The notes under the pieces were generated by a model. That model had not been told where the DNA came from. It worked only from the letters and a program-made list of their open reading frames with translations, and did not search any database. Source: Notospermus geniculatus (Eukaryota; Nemertea; Pilidiophora; Heteronemertea; Lineidae). Taken from it: a stretch of DNA of 64,000 nt. Below are positions 42,264 to 52,560 of this stretch, one piece after another. A program made the translations under genes and the position numbers. Location of the stretch: positions 369,647-433,646 of the forward strand of contig NMRB01000191.1 of the NCBI GenBank assembly GCA_002633025.1, written 5' to 3'. Every line of letters starts with the position of its first letter. Positions within the stretch are counted from its first letter, which is position 1.

Positions 42264-42825
42264 TAATTGTAACTTTAGGGAATTAACTTTGTAAGATGGA
42301 GCACAACTATTGTACGTCAGTCAGGAATTGGAACTTCAAACTGTCGAGTGCCGCTATTTGGGATTTGAGACCTCTAGATTGTGATCTTGGCCTGAACATT
42401 CTTTGATTTGGGTTATTGGGGATTTTGTGTTTGGTTTTGGTTTCCCATTCATGTGCAGGAGATAAGAAATTTATTTAGTGCCTTTTCTGTGGGGATACAA
42501 CTACATATCACCAACCGAAACTGAATTCTGTAAACCTTGTTCGCCAGAAAATGTTTCTGACTGTCTATAACTTGAGAAGTAGTAAAGCCCTTGGAACTTC
42601 TGATTCAGCAGTGGTTGTCATGGAAACTTGCTGTCCATTATGCCATGTACTTATTCTTGTTTGATATGAGGATGATGTTAGTATTTGTACAGGAATGTCG
42701 GAGTTGTGAATCAGATGTAGCACTAATGAACAAGGTCACTTTGTAGTTAGATCGTACCACATGACATGTTATTGGTTGCTGTGCGTTCTGTTCAATCACT
42801 TCAAACACATCAGGAAGAGCAATAC

Positions 42826-42934
42826 CAGGCCTTGCCGTTTGACGGGCGCGATTTTGCATGCACCTCGCAAATAATAGAAATTCTATTGTTTGCGAGGTGC
42901 ATGCAAAATCGCGCCCGTCAAACGGCAAGGCCTG
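42826..42934. repeat. Near-perfect 109-bp palindrome
   Basis: Arms of about 54 bp run CAGGCCTTGCCGTTTGACGG and inward to the centre AATAGAAATTCTATT, with one visible mismatch and essentially no spacer. This is younger or better preserved than the other foldbacks here. Confidence 0.85.
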
Positions 42935-43106
42935 CAATACTGTAAATTACCAAGAAAGAAGCTGCCTGTAGTCTGCACCCTGACGTTACATGTAGCCTAC
43001 TATCGCTGTTTATCTGCAAATAGGGTTTGACCTGACAAGGTCAATCAGATCTTGGAGAATGGACATCATGATCAAATACATGGCCTGATGATGTAACCTA
43101 TTAACC

Positions 43107-43603
43107 TAGTACTGGTATTGAATGAAAAGACTTGTGATCAGGTTAATTTTGATAACATGAATGTTGAGAAGTTGGTCTCGAATGCCTAACTGTAGGCTAA
43201 GATTGAACTACTCTCCCATCATGACTCTAGGTCTGTGAAGCAGGATGCTTAATGTCATAGGTACAGGATTGTAAAATATCTGCTTCTGTCCAACTGTTGG
43301 GTTTGGTGTCGCAACCAAGACCCTCCGCCTCGGGTTTAATTCCTTAAACCTAGTACTGGTATTGAATAGACTTGTAATCAGGTTAATTTTGATAACATGA
43401 ATGTTGAGAAGTTGGTCTCGAATGCTTAACTCTAGGCTAAGATTGAACTGTAATGCTTAACTCTAGGCTAAGATTGAACTGTAATGCTTAACTCTAGGCT
43501 AAGATTGAACTGTAATCTACCATCATGACTCTAGGTCTGTGAAGCAGGATGCTTAATGTCATAGGTACGAGATTGTAAAATATCTGCTTCTGTCCAACTG
43601 TGG
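43107..43603. repeat. Local duplication with an internal 31-bp triplet
   Basis: A block of about 200 bp (43107-43305) recurs at 43349-43603. In the second copy a 31-bp unit containing TTAACTCTAGGCTAAGATTG is repeated three times (about 43423-43515), explaining its greater length. Confidence 0.75.
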
Positions 43604-43925
43604 GTATTTGCGGGACACAGTCAAGTTTATGGGAGAAGCATAATATCATTTCCATGTACAGAAATAGTTCATGTTTTCAGACTTCTGCATATTTGTAAGT
43701 GGTAACTTGTAGTTAAATATCTGTGTGGCCTTGCTGTAGTGAGTACTGTGTAAGTTATAACAGAATACTGCTCATTCTCTATTCACAAGATATTTCTTCA
43801 CTGACTCAGGTAAGAGGAGACCATGGCTTGCCTTTCATAAAATCCCATTTTACATTACATTAAATATCAGATTGTTTCAGGTCTCCTTCCAGTGTGGGGG
43901 TCAGACTCCTGTGTGGAACTTGGAG

Positions 43926-44735
43926 GGAAAGTTCTCCCTGAATGGTTAGGATTCATATCATTTTATCATTCCTTGTAATGTATCAAGCAGTGCATTTTAA
44001 TATTTTGGTGACAAAAAGATTGCAGAAACTTTTAGAAAATTGTGGTGGTCTTCCAAATCCGATAGCTAGCTGAAATGACTGCCTGTTGTAGAACGGCAGA
44101 ACTTTCCCTCCACTGAAATAGGAGTGAATTGGTCGTGCACTTTTTGTGTTTTAGTCAACAGAATGTCACTGTAAATTATTGGTGGTTTTTACTGTGGAAT
44201 GAGTAAAGTTTGTGAACAAAAGTTTAATGGTTTGTCTCTGTTTTTGAGATGCCAAGTTCAGTTTCCACTGACGTGACTGATGGAAAGAGGTTCCCAGAAA
44301 TCTTAACAGGAATTCTTCAACTGGGGTCAGATCCTGTAGTTCTCCCTGAATGGTTAGGACTCATATCATTTTATCATTCCTTGTATCAAGCAGTGCATTT
44401 TAATATTTTGGTGACAAAAAGATTGCAGAAACCTTTAGAAAATTGATAGCTAACTGAAATGACTGCCTGTTGTAGAACGGCAGAACTTTCCCTCCACTGA
44501 AATAGGAGTGAATTGGTCGTGCACTTTTTGTGTTTTAGTCAACAGAATGTCACTGTAAATTATTGGTGGTTTTTACTGTGGAATGAGTAAAGTTTGTGAA
44601 CAAAAGTTTAATGGTTTGTCTCTGTTCTTGAGATGTCAAGTTCAGTTTTCACTCACATGCTCACTTGACTGATGGAAAGAGGTTCCCAGAAATCTTAACA
44701 GGAATTCTTCAACTGGGGTCAGATCCTGTAGTGGT
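43926..44735. repeat. Tandem duplication, unit about 410 bp
   Basis: Blocks starting near 43926 and 44336 share CTCCCTGAATGGTTAGGA, GACAAAAAGATTGCAGAAAC and GAACGGCAGAACTTTCCCTC in the same order. The partial third repeat of the leading segment ends near 44735. Confidence 0.75.
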
Positions 44736-45138
44736 GAGGTACAAACACCCTTGACTTGAGGACAGGTGTTGACACCCCCCCCCCCTCCCATGCTGATGTG
44801 ATTGGGCCTGTAAATGACTACTGCTTACCAGGTAGATTATTACAATGGGACAATGACAATCCATTCATTGTTCGAAATGAACTATAAAAAGCGTAAATAC
44901 ATGTTGTTAGAGGAAGTGGATGATTTGGAACAGTGGGCGACACCAATTCTTCACAAGTCATTAAGAATGACCATAATCAGCTAATGGTAATACTGCCTGC
45001 TCTCTTTGTCTTAAATCTCCAACTGTGGAGCCTTGGCCCAAACATGTCATACAAGAACTGAAGTCTGTATGCAGGGGAGGGGCCTGGTGTTTGAAACAAT
45101 GGATCCCATATTGTCTTCAGTCCATGCATAATAACACA

Positions 45139-46082
45139 GGAGTGGTGAATTGCTCAACACACACCAAAACAGGGTTATCCACCACTCACAACAAGTGCCC
45201 AGGCTGGCACTAGGGGGTACCTACAGATCCAGTGGCAGGTATCCTGCCATTTTGGGACACTTGTAGTGAGGCTGAAGGGGTGAATGTCATCCACTCTGAA
45301 TCCTAACCCCTGAGCCCTATCTCACAACCCTTTATACTTGGCCTCCTACCCCTGACCCCTAAACCCTACTCCTACTCCTAACCCTAACCCCCAACTCCTG
45401 ACCCTTATAGTCAGCCGTTGATACCCTAGATACTGGGTAGCCTGTTCCATAGGATTATTTTCTGGTTTCTCCAACTGAAAAGTGCCTGAGGAAGACCCCG
45501 GTTTGTTGGGGTCGAAAATTTGCGGAAATTGTGGAAGTCGACTTCCTATTTCTTATCGTTCCATAGAATTAGATGACATTTACATCTATTTCTGTAGTGA
45601 GAGGTGTTGGTGAATTGCTATGTACACACCAAAACAGGGTTATCCACCCCTCATAACAAGTGCCCAGGCTGGCATGTAAACTAGGGGGTACCTACAGATC
45701 CAGTGGCAGGTATCCTGCCATTTTGGGACACTTCTAGTGAGGCTGAAGGGGTGAATGTCATCCACTCTGAATCCTAACCCCTGAGCCCTATCTCACAACC
45801 CTTTATACTTGGCCTCCTACCCCTGACCCCTAAACCCTACTCCTACTCCTAACCCTAACCCTAACCCCCAACTCCTGACCCTTATAGTCAGCCGTTGATA
45901 CCCTAGATACTGGGTAGCCTGTTCCATAGGATTATTTTCTGGTTTCTCCAACTGAAAAGTGCCTGAGGAAGACCCCGGTTTGTTGGGGTCGAAAATTTGC
46001 GAAATTGTGGAACTCGACTTCCTATTTCTTATCGTTCCATAGAATTAGATGACATTTACATCTATTTCTGTAGTGAGAGGTG
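45139..46082. repeat. Tandem duplication, unit about 470 bp, with telomere-like CCTAACCC stretch
   Basis: Units 45139-45602 and 45604-46082 are almost identical. Each contains CCTAACCCTAACCCC-type sequence (45290-45410; 45775-45885) and the hammerhead-like motif. The second unit ends about 40 bp before the exon of the cytochrome c gene at 46135. Confidence 0.8.
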
Positions 46083-46134
46083 TGTCCAGTCTGATAAGCG
46101 CATTTGTTCACTATGGTCTTGCAGAAACGTAGAC

Positions 46135-46796
46135 ATGAGCGAAATCCCAGAAGGGGACGCCACGAGAGGCGCGAAGGTCTTCAAACAAAGATGTTCACAG
46201 TGCCACACGGTCCAGAAAGGCGGGAAACACAAGACAGGGCCTAATTTATACGGGTTGATCGGTAGAAAGACGGGACAGCAACCTGGCTTCAGCTACACAG
46301 CGGCGAATAGAAACAAAGGTAGGGACTTAGCGTCTGCTTTTGGAAGCAAAGGTAAAGCGCCAGCACGCTGGCCCAGTTCTGTCCGACATCGTCAGATGTC
46401 GCTCGATGAGCAGGTGGTTGAAATGTTGTGGGTACCTACCTACCCAAGCTATTAGAGCAGGGTAGGGTTACAGCAAACAGACATATTTTTGGGTCTGGCC
46501 CAACATTCTTCTGTCAGCACCACTCTGTGCGACTCGATGCGACGCAATTACGAATATTCAGTCGCGTCGCTTTGGATAGGGGGTAGGGACCTAATTAATC
46601 CTCATATCTCCTGGACCACCCTGAACTATATAATTCTTGATGTTTAGGTATAACTTGGTCACGGCAGACGTTATGGGTGTATCTCGAGAGTCCCGCCAAA
46701 TACATCCCAGGAACAAAGATGGTGTTTGCTGGTCTGAAGAAGAAGGCAGATCGTGCCGACCTGATCGCATATTTGGAGGAGGCGACGCAAGCATAG
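46135..46796 (+). CDS. Cytochrome c paralog B, divergent type
   Basis: Two coding exons, 46135-46318 and 46648-46796 (joined within the Gly56 codon), give 110 residues. The protein begins [20 protein letters not shown], has the heme attachment site [13 protein letters not shown], and the Met80 loop NP-equivalent [11 protein letters not shown]. It should carry electrons in the mitochondrial intermembrane space. Against vertebrate cytochrome c it has Arg5, Ala7, Lys39 kept and Ala72. It has six residues before Gly1 rather than one. An acceptor (TCTTGCAG) ends at 46124, so a non-coding leader exon probably lies upstream. GT-AG borders are good. The sequence keeps all structural residues I can check. 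Confidence 0.93.
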
Positions 46797-47144
46797 GATC
46801 ACTTGGATCTCACAGGATTGGTTGGCCGACGCACGCAGATGGTAGTCGTGTTTTTACGTCGATCAAGCGACGTCGTTGGCCGTCAGCGAACGATGTCGGG
46901 TGCGACGCGACCGACGTGTAAACCCGCCCGCCAAAAGTTACGGGAACAATCAATTAGGCCTACTGCTGCTACATCTCTTCAGGAATACATGTAGGTACAT
47001 GTAGTTTCATCACTGATTACCGCCTCACACATCTATTTTCTATCTTTCCATGTTGAGAAACAGGACTCCGACAAAAAAAATAATGTGAAGGGATATGGTC
47101 TCCCTGGTATATATACTGGGTTTATTTTGTTATTTGTATATGGA

Positions 47145-47150
47145 AATAAA
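47145..47150 (+). terminator. Polyadenylation signal of cytochrome c paralog B
   Basis: AATAAA lies 349 bp after the stop and is followed by AGTTTATTATCAAAAC. A reasonable 3' end for the gene. Confidence 0.55.
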
Positions 47151-47897
47151 AGTTTATTATCAAAACAGTTCCGAATTGTTTGAATTTGTGAAAACAGGAC
47201 AAAAAGAGGGATTACAAGTCGAGAAAGAGCATATGACGGGAATGATTTGTGAACCATGTTGTCATAACGTTGCGTTGCTAGCAGGGCATGACTGATCTTG
47301 GATAAAAGGACAGCGGGGCACTGGTGGGGGCACTCAGTCGGGTATTTCTGGTAATGTACGCCAATACGAAGGTAAGTTAGGTAATTTGGGGATTACAGCC
47401 GAAAATTTTGGTTCAGAATAACAAGAATTGTTCTTTGTCGTTAGAGTTCATCCGTGATCAACTAGGGGGAGCTTTTCCCAAAGAGAAATGAAGGGCGTCG
47501 CGTCTCGTGCGATTGTGATCGGAGTTGAGCCTCGAATTTCCATGGCCTTGCACATGAAAGTAGGCCTACCACTCTAAGCGCACACAGAAGAATCATCGCT
47601 AAAAAGTCGTACATGTATTTTGCAAAGCGTTATTTGAAATGGCGCGGTCACAGACTGCAGTGTGCGCCTGGCACCATCCTGGAGGTTCTCGGCGTTCGCT
47701 CCCTTCGTCACCGCACACAAACGTTTGTGACGAAGGAAGCGAGCGCTGAGAAACCCTGATCTTCTCAGGATGGGCGTCAACTGTGTTGTGGCTGTAAATC
47801 CAGTTTGGTTGGCGCAGCGCGAGGCTTTCCATTTCCACACGTGAGGATGTCAAAAAAGGCTGTGCCATCACCCGAACACAGGAGGGAGCTGTATTCT

Positions 47898-48009
47898 GGG
47901 CCGACCACACAGAAAGTCAGATAGTGCTACCGATAATGTGTATTCGGCGGTTCAGTTAATTTGGGAATAGGCGCCGCTAGCACTATCGGACTTTCTGTGC
48001 GGTCGGCCC
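47898..48009. repeat. MITE family GGGCCGACC, copy in duplication unit 1
   Basis: Inverted ends GGGCCGACC.CACAGAAAGT and the complement, enclosing AATGTGTATTCGGCGGTTCA. Same family as 14627-14758. Confidence 0.8.
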
Positions 48010-48308
48010 TGGTCTCCCGCCAATAGGAGCTGCCAGCGAGTTGACCACTAGGTGTCACTACGGCCCATTTCAATGCATCGAGCGGACCCAGTCATTATTG
48101 ATCGAGCAGCAATCACGTAGATTTTCCTGTACATTGGTCCGCTAAGACTTTGCTGCCATCTGTTGGCAATATGCGCGGCTGACTGCTCCTATTCTCTACG
48201 AGCCAAAAGCAAGGCTCAGGCTGTACCAAACAGGCCTACAGCTAAGCGCTATTCGTCTGTGTGCGTCTTACATCATACATGCATCTCTCAAGGTCTTGAA
48301 GAGAAAAA

Positions 48309-48811
48309 ATGGCGGAAAGCGACAAAATTCCCGATGGAAACGCAACGAAAGGGGCGAAAGTCTTCAAAACAAGATGTATGCAGTGCCATACGGTCGAAGA
48401 TGGCGGGAAACACAAGACTGGGCCGAATTTACACGGGTTGATCGGTAGGCAGACGGGACAGCAACCACGCTTTAGCTACACGGCGGCAAATCAGAGGATA
48501 GGTAGGGCGTATAGTGTCTGGGTCTGGTTCGGTGATGGAGGAAAATAATGAGTGGTCAGTCAACTTTCAAAACATCCCTGCCGCTTATCCTTACTCATCT
48601 GCACGAGGTCAGTGACTTGTCCGGCGTTCCAGTCCATATCGAAGTACACGTATATTTTTCAGGTATAACCTGGTCGCGGGACACATTGTGGGGGTATCTA
48701 GAGAACCCTGCCAAGTTCATCCCAGGAACAAAGATGGTGTTTGCTGGTATTAAGAAGAAGGCAGAACGCGGCGACCTAATCGCTTATTTGGAGGAGGCGA
48801 CGCGGGATTGA
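48309..48811 (+). CDS. Cytochrome c paralog C
   Basis: Exons 48309-48501 and 48663-48811 give 113 residues, starting [19 protein letters not shown]. The heme site is CMQCH and the Met80 loop is [11 protein letters not shown]. The intron is only 161 bp and interrupts the Gly56 codon as in paralog B. Substitutions against vertebrate cytochrome c include Ala7, Gln39, Ala72 and Phe74, and the loop before the intron reads AANQRIG rather than AANKNKG. Nine residues precede Gly1. The start is set by the first ATG after the leader; the context AAAAAATGG is good. I infer a functional electron carrier, with changed surface charge. Confidence 0.92.
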
Positions 48812-48928
48812 AAGTCATAGGATAGTTGGCCGTCGCAGGCAAGACGGCGGAAGTCCGTGGACTTGTTTTCGTCAATGAGTGACTCGCTGAACACATCACT
48901 CTCAATCTCAAAGAGCTGGAGGTTGCAT

Positions 48929-49026
48929 CCTCCCACGGCAGGGCTTTGGTCTCGCTCCTCTTCATACACTCACACACAAAGTGTGAATGGATGAGGGAGC
49001 GAGGTAATAAACCCTGCTGTGGGAGG
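48929..49026. repeat. CCTCCCA foldback family, copy 2 (3' of paralog C)
   Basis: Arms CCTCCCACGGCAGGGCTT and the complement end about 215 bp after the stop, with loop CACACAAAGTGTG. It may lie in the 3' UTR. Confidence 0.75.
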
Positions 49027-49825
49027 CTGAGATTCATTTTACTTCTGTGTGTTTAAAGGCATAAACGGACTTTCGTTTAAAAATCCCAACCTACAGCCCA
49101 AACCTGTACTCCGAACATCGTCTCAAGGTGCAACCCCACATGAGAGTTTCTCCCGCTCTAGTTGGCTCTCCACGGCCTGTGAGGGCAACTCAGTCGTAAC
49201 ATTACAATATGGGCAATAGTCTGTATTGGTGGTTTCGGTGTCTGAAATCGTAAGGAAAACCAACCTGTCGTGAACTGTCATTTGAGAACTAGGCCTAGGC
49301 CTAATAGAGCGAATCGGTGTAACGTGCGGCCAGGTTCCCCATATCTCAATGTTTAATATGAAGGCCTTCAGTAAAGGCGCCGCTCCACGTGACAGTTTTC
49401 TTAAATACTAAAAAAACTAAAAATATGTTCAGTCGCCTCTGTGGTCGCAAGGCCGGTCGCCTAGAAAATCGCTCGAAAAATCGCCAGTCTGCGGTGCCCT
49501 TTAAGCGCACACAGAAGAATCATCGCTAAAAAGTCGTACATGTATTTTGCAAAGCGTTATTTGAAATGGCGCGGCCACAGACTGCAGTGTGCGCCTGGCA
49601 CCATCCTGAGAGGTTCTCAGCGTTCGCTCCCTTCGTCACCGCACACAAACGTTTGTGACGTAGGGAGCGAGCGCTGAGAAACCCTGATCTTCTCAGGATG
49701 GGCGTCAACTGTGTTGTGGCTGTAAATCCAGTTTGGTTGGCGCAGCGCGAGGCTTTCCATTTCCACACGTGAGGATGTCGAAAAAGGCTGTGCCATCACC
49801 CGAACACAGGAGGGAGCTGTATTCT

Positions 49826-49943
49826 GGGCCGACCGCACAGAAAGTCAGATAGTGCTACCGATAATGTGTACTAGTATTCGGCGGTTCAGTTAATTTGGGA
49901 ATAGGCGCCGGTAGCACTATCGGACTTTCTGTGCGGTCGGCCC
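49826..49943. repeat. MITE family GGGCCGACC, copy in duplication unit 2
   Basis: It is the duplicate of 47898-48009, with a 6-bp insertion (TACTAG) in the loop. Confidence 0.8.
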
Positions 49944-49972
49944 TGGTCTCCCGCCAATAGAGGCTATGCACG

Positions 49973-50097
49973 TGACGTCATCAGCGAGGTGACGCCATGT
50001 TGGATGGAACGTTGTGACATGCTGACGCAGTGCATCTGACCACGTGCTCCGTCCATTTTCCATCCAACACGTGGCGTCATACCCATTGATGACGTCA
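49973..50097. repeat. Foldback present only in duplication unit 2
   Basis: Ends TGACGTCATCA and TGATGACGTCA with inner arms GTTGGATGG/CCATCCAAC. Unit 1 has different DNA at this point (48024-48165), so one of the units was altered after duplication. Confidence 0.75.
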
Positions 50098-50256
50098 TTT
50101 GACAATATGCGCGGCTGACTGCTCCTAATCAGCTATTCTCTACGAGCCAAAAGCAAGGCTCAGGCTGTACCAAACAGGCCTACGTACAGCTAAGCGCTAT
50201 TCGTCTGTGTGCGTCTTACATCATACATGCATCTCTCAAGGTCTTGAAGAGAAAAA

Positions 50257-50759
50257 ATGGCGGAAAGCGACAAAATTCCCGATGGAAACGCAACGAAAGG
50301 GGCGAAAGTCTTCAAAACAAGATGTATGCAGTGCCATACGGTCGAATATGGCGGGAAACACAAGACTGGGCCGAATTTACACGGGTTGATCGGTAGGCAG
50401 ACGGGACAGCAACCACGCTTTAGCTACACGGCGGCAAATCAGAGGATAGGTAGGGCGTATAGTGTCTGGGTCTGGTTCGGTGATGGAGGAAAATAATGAG
50501 TGGTCAGTCAACTTTCAAAACATCCCTGCCGCTTATCCTTACTCATCTGCATGAGGTCAGTGACTTGTCCGGCGTTCCAGTCCATATCGAAGTACACGTA
50601 TATTTTTCAGGTATAACCTGGTCGCGGGACACATTGTGGGGGTATCTAGAGAACCCTGCCAAGTTCATCCCAGGAACAAAGATGGTGTTTGCTGGTATTA
50701 AGAAGAAGGCAGAACGCGGCGACCTAATCGCTTATTTGGAGGAGGCGACGCGGGATTGA
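50257..50759 (+). CDS. Cytochrome c paralog D (recent duplicate of C)
   Basis: Exons 50257-50449 and 50611-50759 give 113 residues, identical to paralog C except Asp to Tyr at the third residue after the CMQCHTVE motif (EDGGKH becomes EYGGKH). Intron length and phase are the same. All heme-related residues are intact (CMQCH, PGTKM). The offset to C is exactly 1,948 bp over the whole gene. The 5' flank differs from C upstream of about 50100 because of the inserted foldback, so regulation could differ. Redundant copy, very recent, or the two could be an assembly of divergent haplotypes. Confidence 0.92.
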
Positions 50760-50876
50760 AAGCCATAGGATAGTTGGCCGTCGCAGGCAAGACGGCGGAA
50801 GTCCGTGGACTAGTTTTCGTCAATGAGTGACTCGCTGAACACATCACTCTCAATCTCAAAGAGCTGGAGGTTGTAT

Positions 50877-50968
50877 CCTCCCACGGCAGGGCTTTGGTCT
50901 CGCTCCTCTTCATACACTCACACACAAAGTGTGAATGGATGAGGGAGCGAGGTACCTGCTGTGGGAGG
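50877..50968. repeat. CCTCCCA foldback family, copy 3 (3' of paralog D)
   Basis: It is the duplicate of 48929-49026, with a 6-bp deletion in the right arm (GAGGTACCTGC where copy 2 has GAGGTAATAAACCCTGC). Confidence 0.75.
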
Positions 50969-51320
50969 CTGAGATTCATTTTACTTCTGTGTGTTTAAAG
51001 GCATAAACGGACTTTCGTTTAAAAATCTCAACCTATACAGCCCAAACCTGTACTCCGAACATCGTCTCAAGGTGCAACCCCGCATGAGAGTTTCTCTCGC
51101 TCTAGTTGGCTCTCCACGGCCTGTGAGGGCAACTCAGTCGTAACATTACAATATGGGCAATAGTCTGTATTGGTGGTTTCGGTGTCTGAAATCGTAAGGA
51201 AAACCAACCTGTCGTGAACTGTCATTTGAGAACTAGGCCTAGGCCTAATAGAGCGAATCGGTGTAACGTGCGGCCGGGTTCCCCATATCTCAATGTTATG
51301 AAGGCCTTCAGTAAAGCCGC

Positions 51321-51493
51321 CGCTCCACGTGACAGTTTTCTGTCGAAAGTTTGCTGTCAGATAGTCAATTATTGCTCTCAGACAGCAATAATTGCTGTCA
51401 TAGGCCTACAGTACTGTGCGACAGCAATTATTGCTGTCTGACAGCATAACTATCTGACAGCAAAGTTTCGATAGAAAACTGTCACGTGGAGCG
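51321..51493. repeat. Large hairpin with GACAGCAATTATTGC words
   Basis: Outer arms CGCTCCACGTGACAGTTTTC and complement; inner arms repeat CTGTCAGATAGT and ACAGCAATAATTGCTGTC. The left outer arm coincides with the end of the duplicated unit, so the hairpin sits at the duplication breakpoint. Confidence 0.75.
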
Positions 51494-51522
51494 ACGCCTT
51501 ATATGAGCACTAAACTGAACCC

Positions 51523-51706
51523 TAGACTGGTACCAGTCTTTGCCGCTCCACTCCTGCGGCGCTGCTGCGTTTCAGTGTGAGCGCAGCGGGTGCATTGTGT
51601 CCACACAGGCTGCGCGTACAAGACTGCTGTTGAGTTACGATGAGCCACTGGCCACCTGTCGTGACAATGCCGCGGGTGTGAAGCGGCAAAGAGAGGAACC
51701 AGTCTA
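51523..51706. repeat. Terminal inverted repeat element, family ACTGGTTCC-GCCGCTCCAC
   Basis: Ends TAGACTGGTACCAGTCTTTG and TAGACTGGTTCCTCTCTTTG (complement). Related ends occur at 54551-54631, a single arm at about 53438-53480, and another at 57570-57610. Confidence 0.65.
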
Positions 51707-52090
51707 ACTGACCCTGGCCACAAACATCGATCACGAAAACGATATGTCTTCTTATCTTGGTTGAGTGCCCACAGATATCAGACGACAGGCGACCTGGGAG
51801 AACACAATTGACTCTCAAATGGATAATTATCTAGATAATCTTATAATTTTTCTTATAATTATGACCAGAAATAAACTCTCTGTATGTTATATCTTAGCAT
51901 CATTAAATATTTAAGAGATTCGCCGCCGCGTCTGACAAAAATGGATGATCTTACACAAAATAATTCAATATAAGAACGCGAATGATATTAACGACGTAAG
52001 GAATTTTAACTTTTCAAGAATTTAAAAATGTTGTGGTCACATGAATCGTGGCAGGATTCACGTGACCTCCTGATATGGCTTTGTGATTGC

Positions 52091-52560
52091 TGACATGTTT
52101 TTCAGTCCTGGCATGGCTTTTCAAATCCTGACATGTTTTGGAGCTCCTGATACATTTTGTAAACTTCTGACCTGTTTGGCGAAGTCCGGCTGACATGGTT
52201 TTTAAAGTCTTGACATGTTTCATGATTTTTAAAATCCTGACACGTTTCTTAACGTCCTGACATGTTTTGTAAACTCCTGACATGTTTTGTGAAGTCCTGA
52301 CATGTTTTGTAAACTCCTGACATGCTTTGAAGTCCTGACATATTTTGTAAAGTTCTGACATGTTTCTTCCTGACATGATTTTTAAAATCCTGACATGTTT
52401 TTGTAGACTCTGATATGTTTATTAAATCCGTGACATGTTTTCTTTTAAATCCTAACATGTTTTTGGTAACTCCTGAATAGATTTGTCAAATTCTGACATG
52501 ATTTTATAGATTTCTGACAAATTTCTGTTATTCCTGACGTGGTTTTTCGGTCCTGACATT
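52091..52560. repeat. Minisatellite, unit about 20 bp
   Basis: About 22 degenerate copies of a 20-base unit, consensus TCCTGACATGTTTTGTAAAC. Units of 17-22 bp occur in phase-breaking lengths. The open frames that cross it (for example on the minus strand with repeated MSG.YK.CQDF) are products of the repeat. Confidence 0.85.

Larger units (their letters stand above)
42264..46134. other. Repeat-rich stretch between cytochrome c loci
   Basis: It contains the possible 3' UTR of the upstream cytochrome c exon, a perfect-type palindrome (42826-42934), and three sets of local tandem duplications (43107-43603, 43926-44735, 45139-46082). No additional gene was recognised. Confidence 0.6.
46797..48308. 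other. Between cytochrome c paralogs B and C
   Basis: Contains the B 3' UTR, then the start of the 1.83-kb duplicated unit at 47575 with a small hairpin around 47690-47760 and the MITE at 47898-48009. The 5' flank of paralog C is here; no TATA box in a clear position. Confidence 0.5.
47575..49401 (+). repeat. Segmental tandem duplication, unit 1 (carries cytochrome c C)
   Basis: The 1.83-kb unit starts TAAGCGCACACAGAAGAATC and ends GCTCCACGTGACAGTTTTCT. Unit 2 at 49502-51341 matches nearly base for base, apart from small indels and one replaced block. The two are separated by 100 bp of unrelated sequence. Confidence 0.9.
49502..51341 (+). repeat. Segmental tandem duplication, unit 2 (carries cytochrome c D)
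   Basis: It differs from unit 1 by a few substitutions, some 4-12 bp indels, and a block at about 49965-50100 where unit 1 has unrelated sequence. Confidence 0.9.

Noticed and set aside
43423-43515. Three regular 31-bp repeats, superficially CRISPR-like
   Set aside because: No spacers between units; a simple tandem repeat in animal DNA.
48207-48441. Alternative frame over the cytochrome c exon (MCVLHHTCISQG...)
   Set aside because: Shadow frame; the cytochrome c frame is unambiguous, and the same shadow is copied at 50207.
52014-52376. Minus-strand open frame of 120 codons with repeated motifs
   Set aside because: Produced by the 20-bp minisatellite; no splice or start context, and unit lengths break frame elsewhere.
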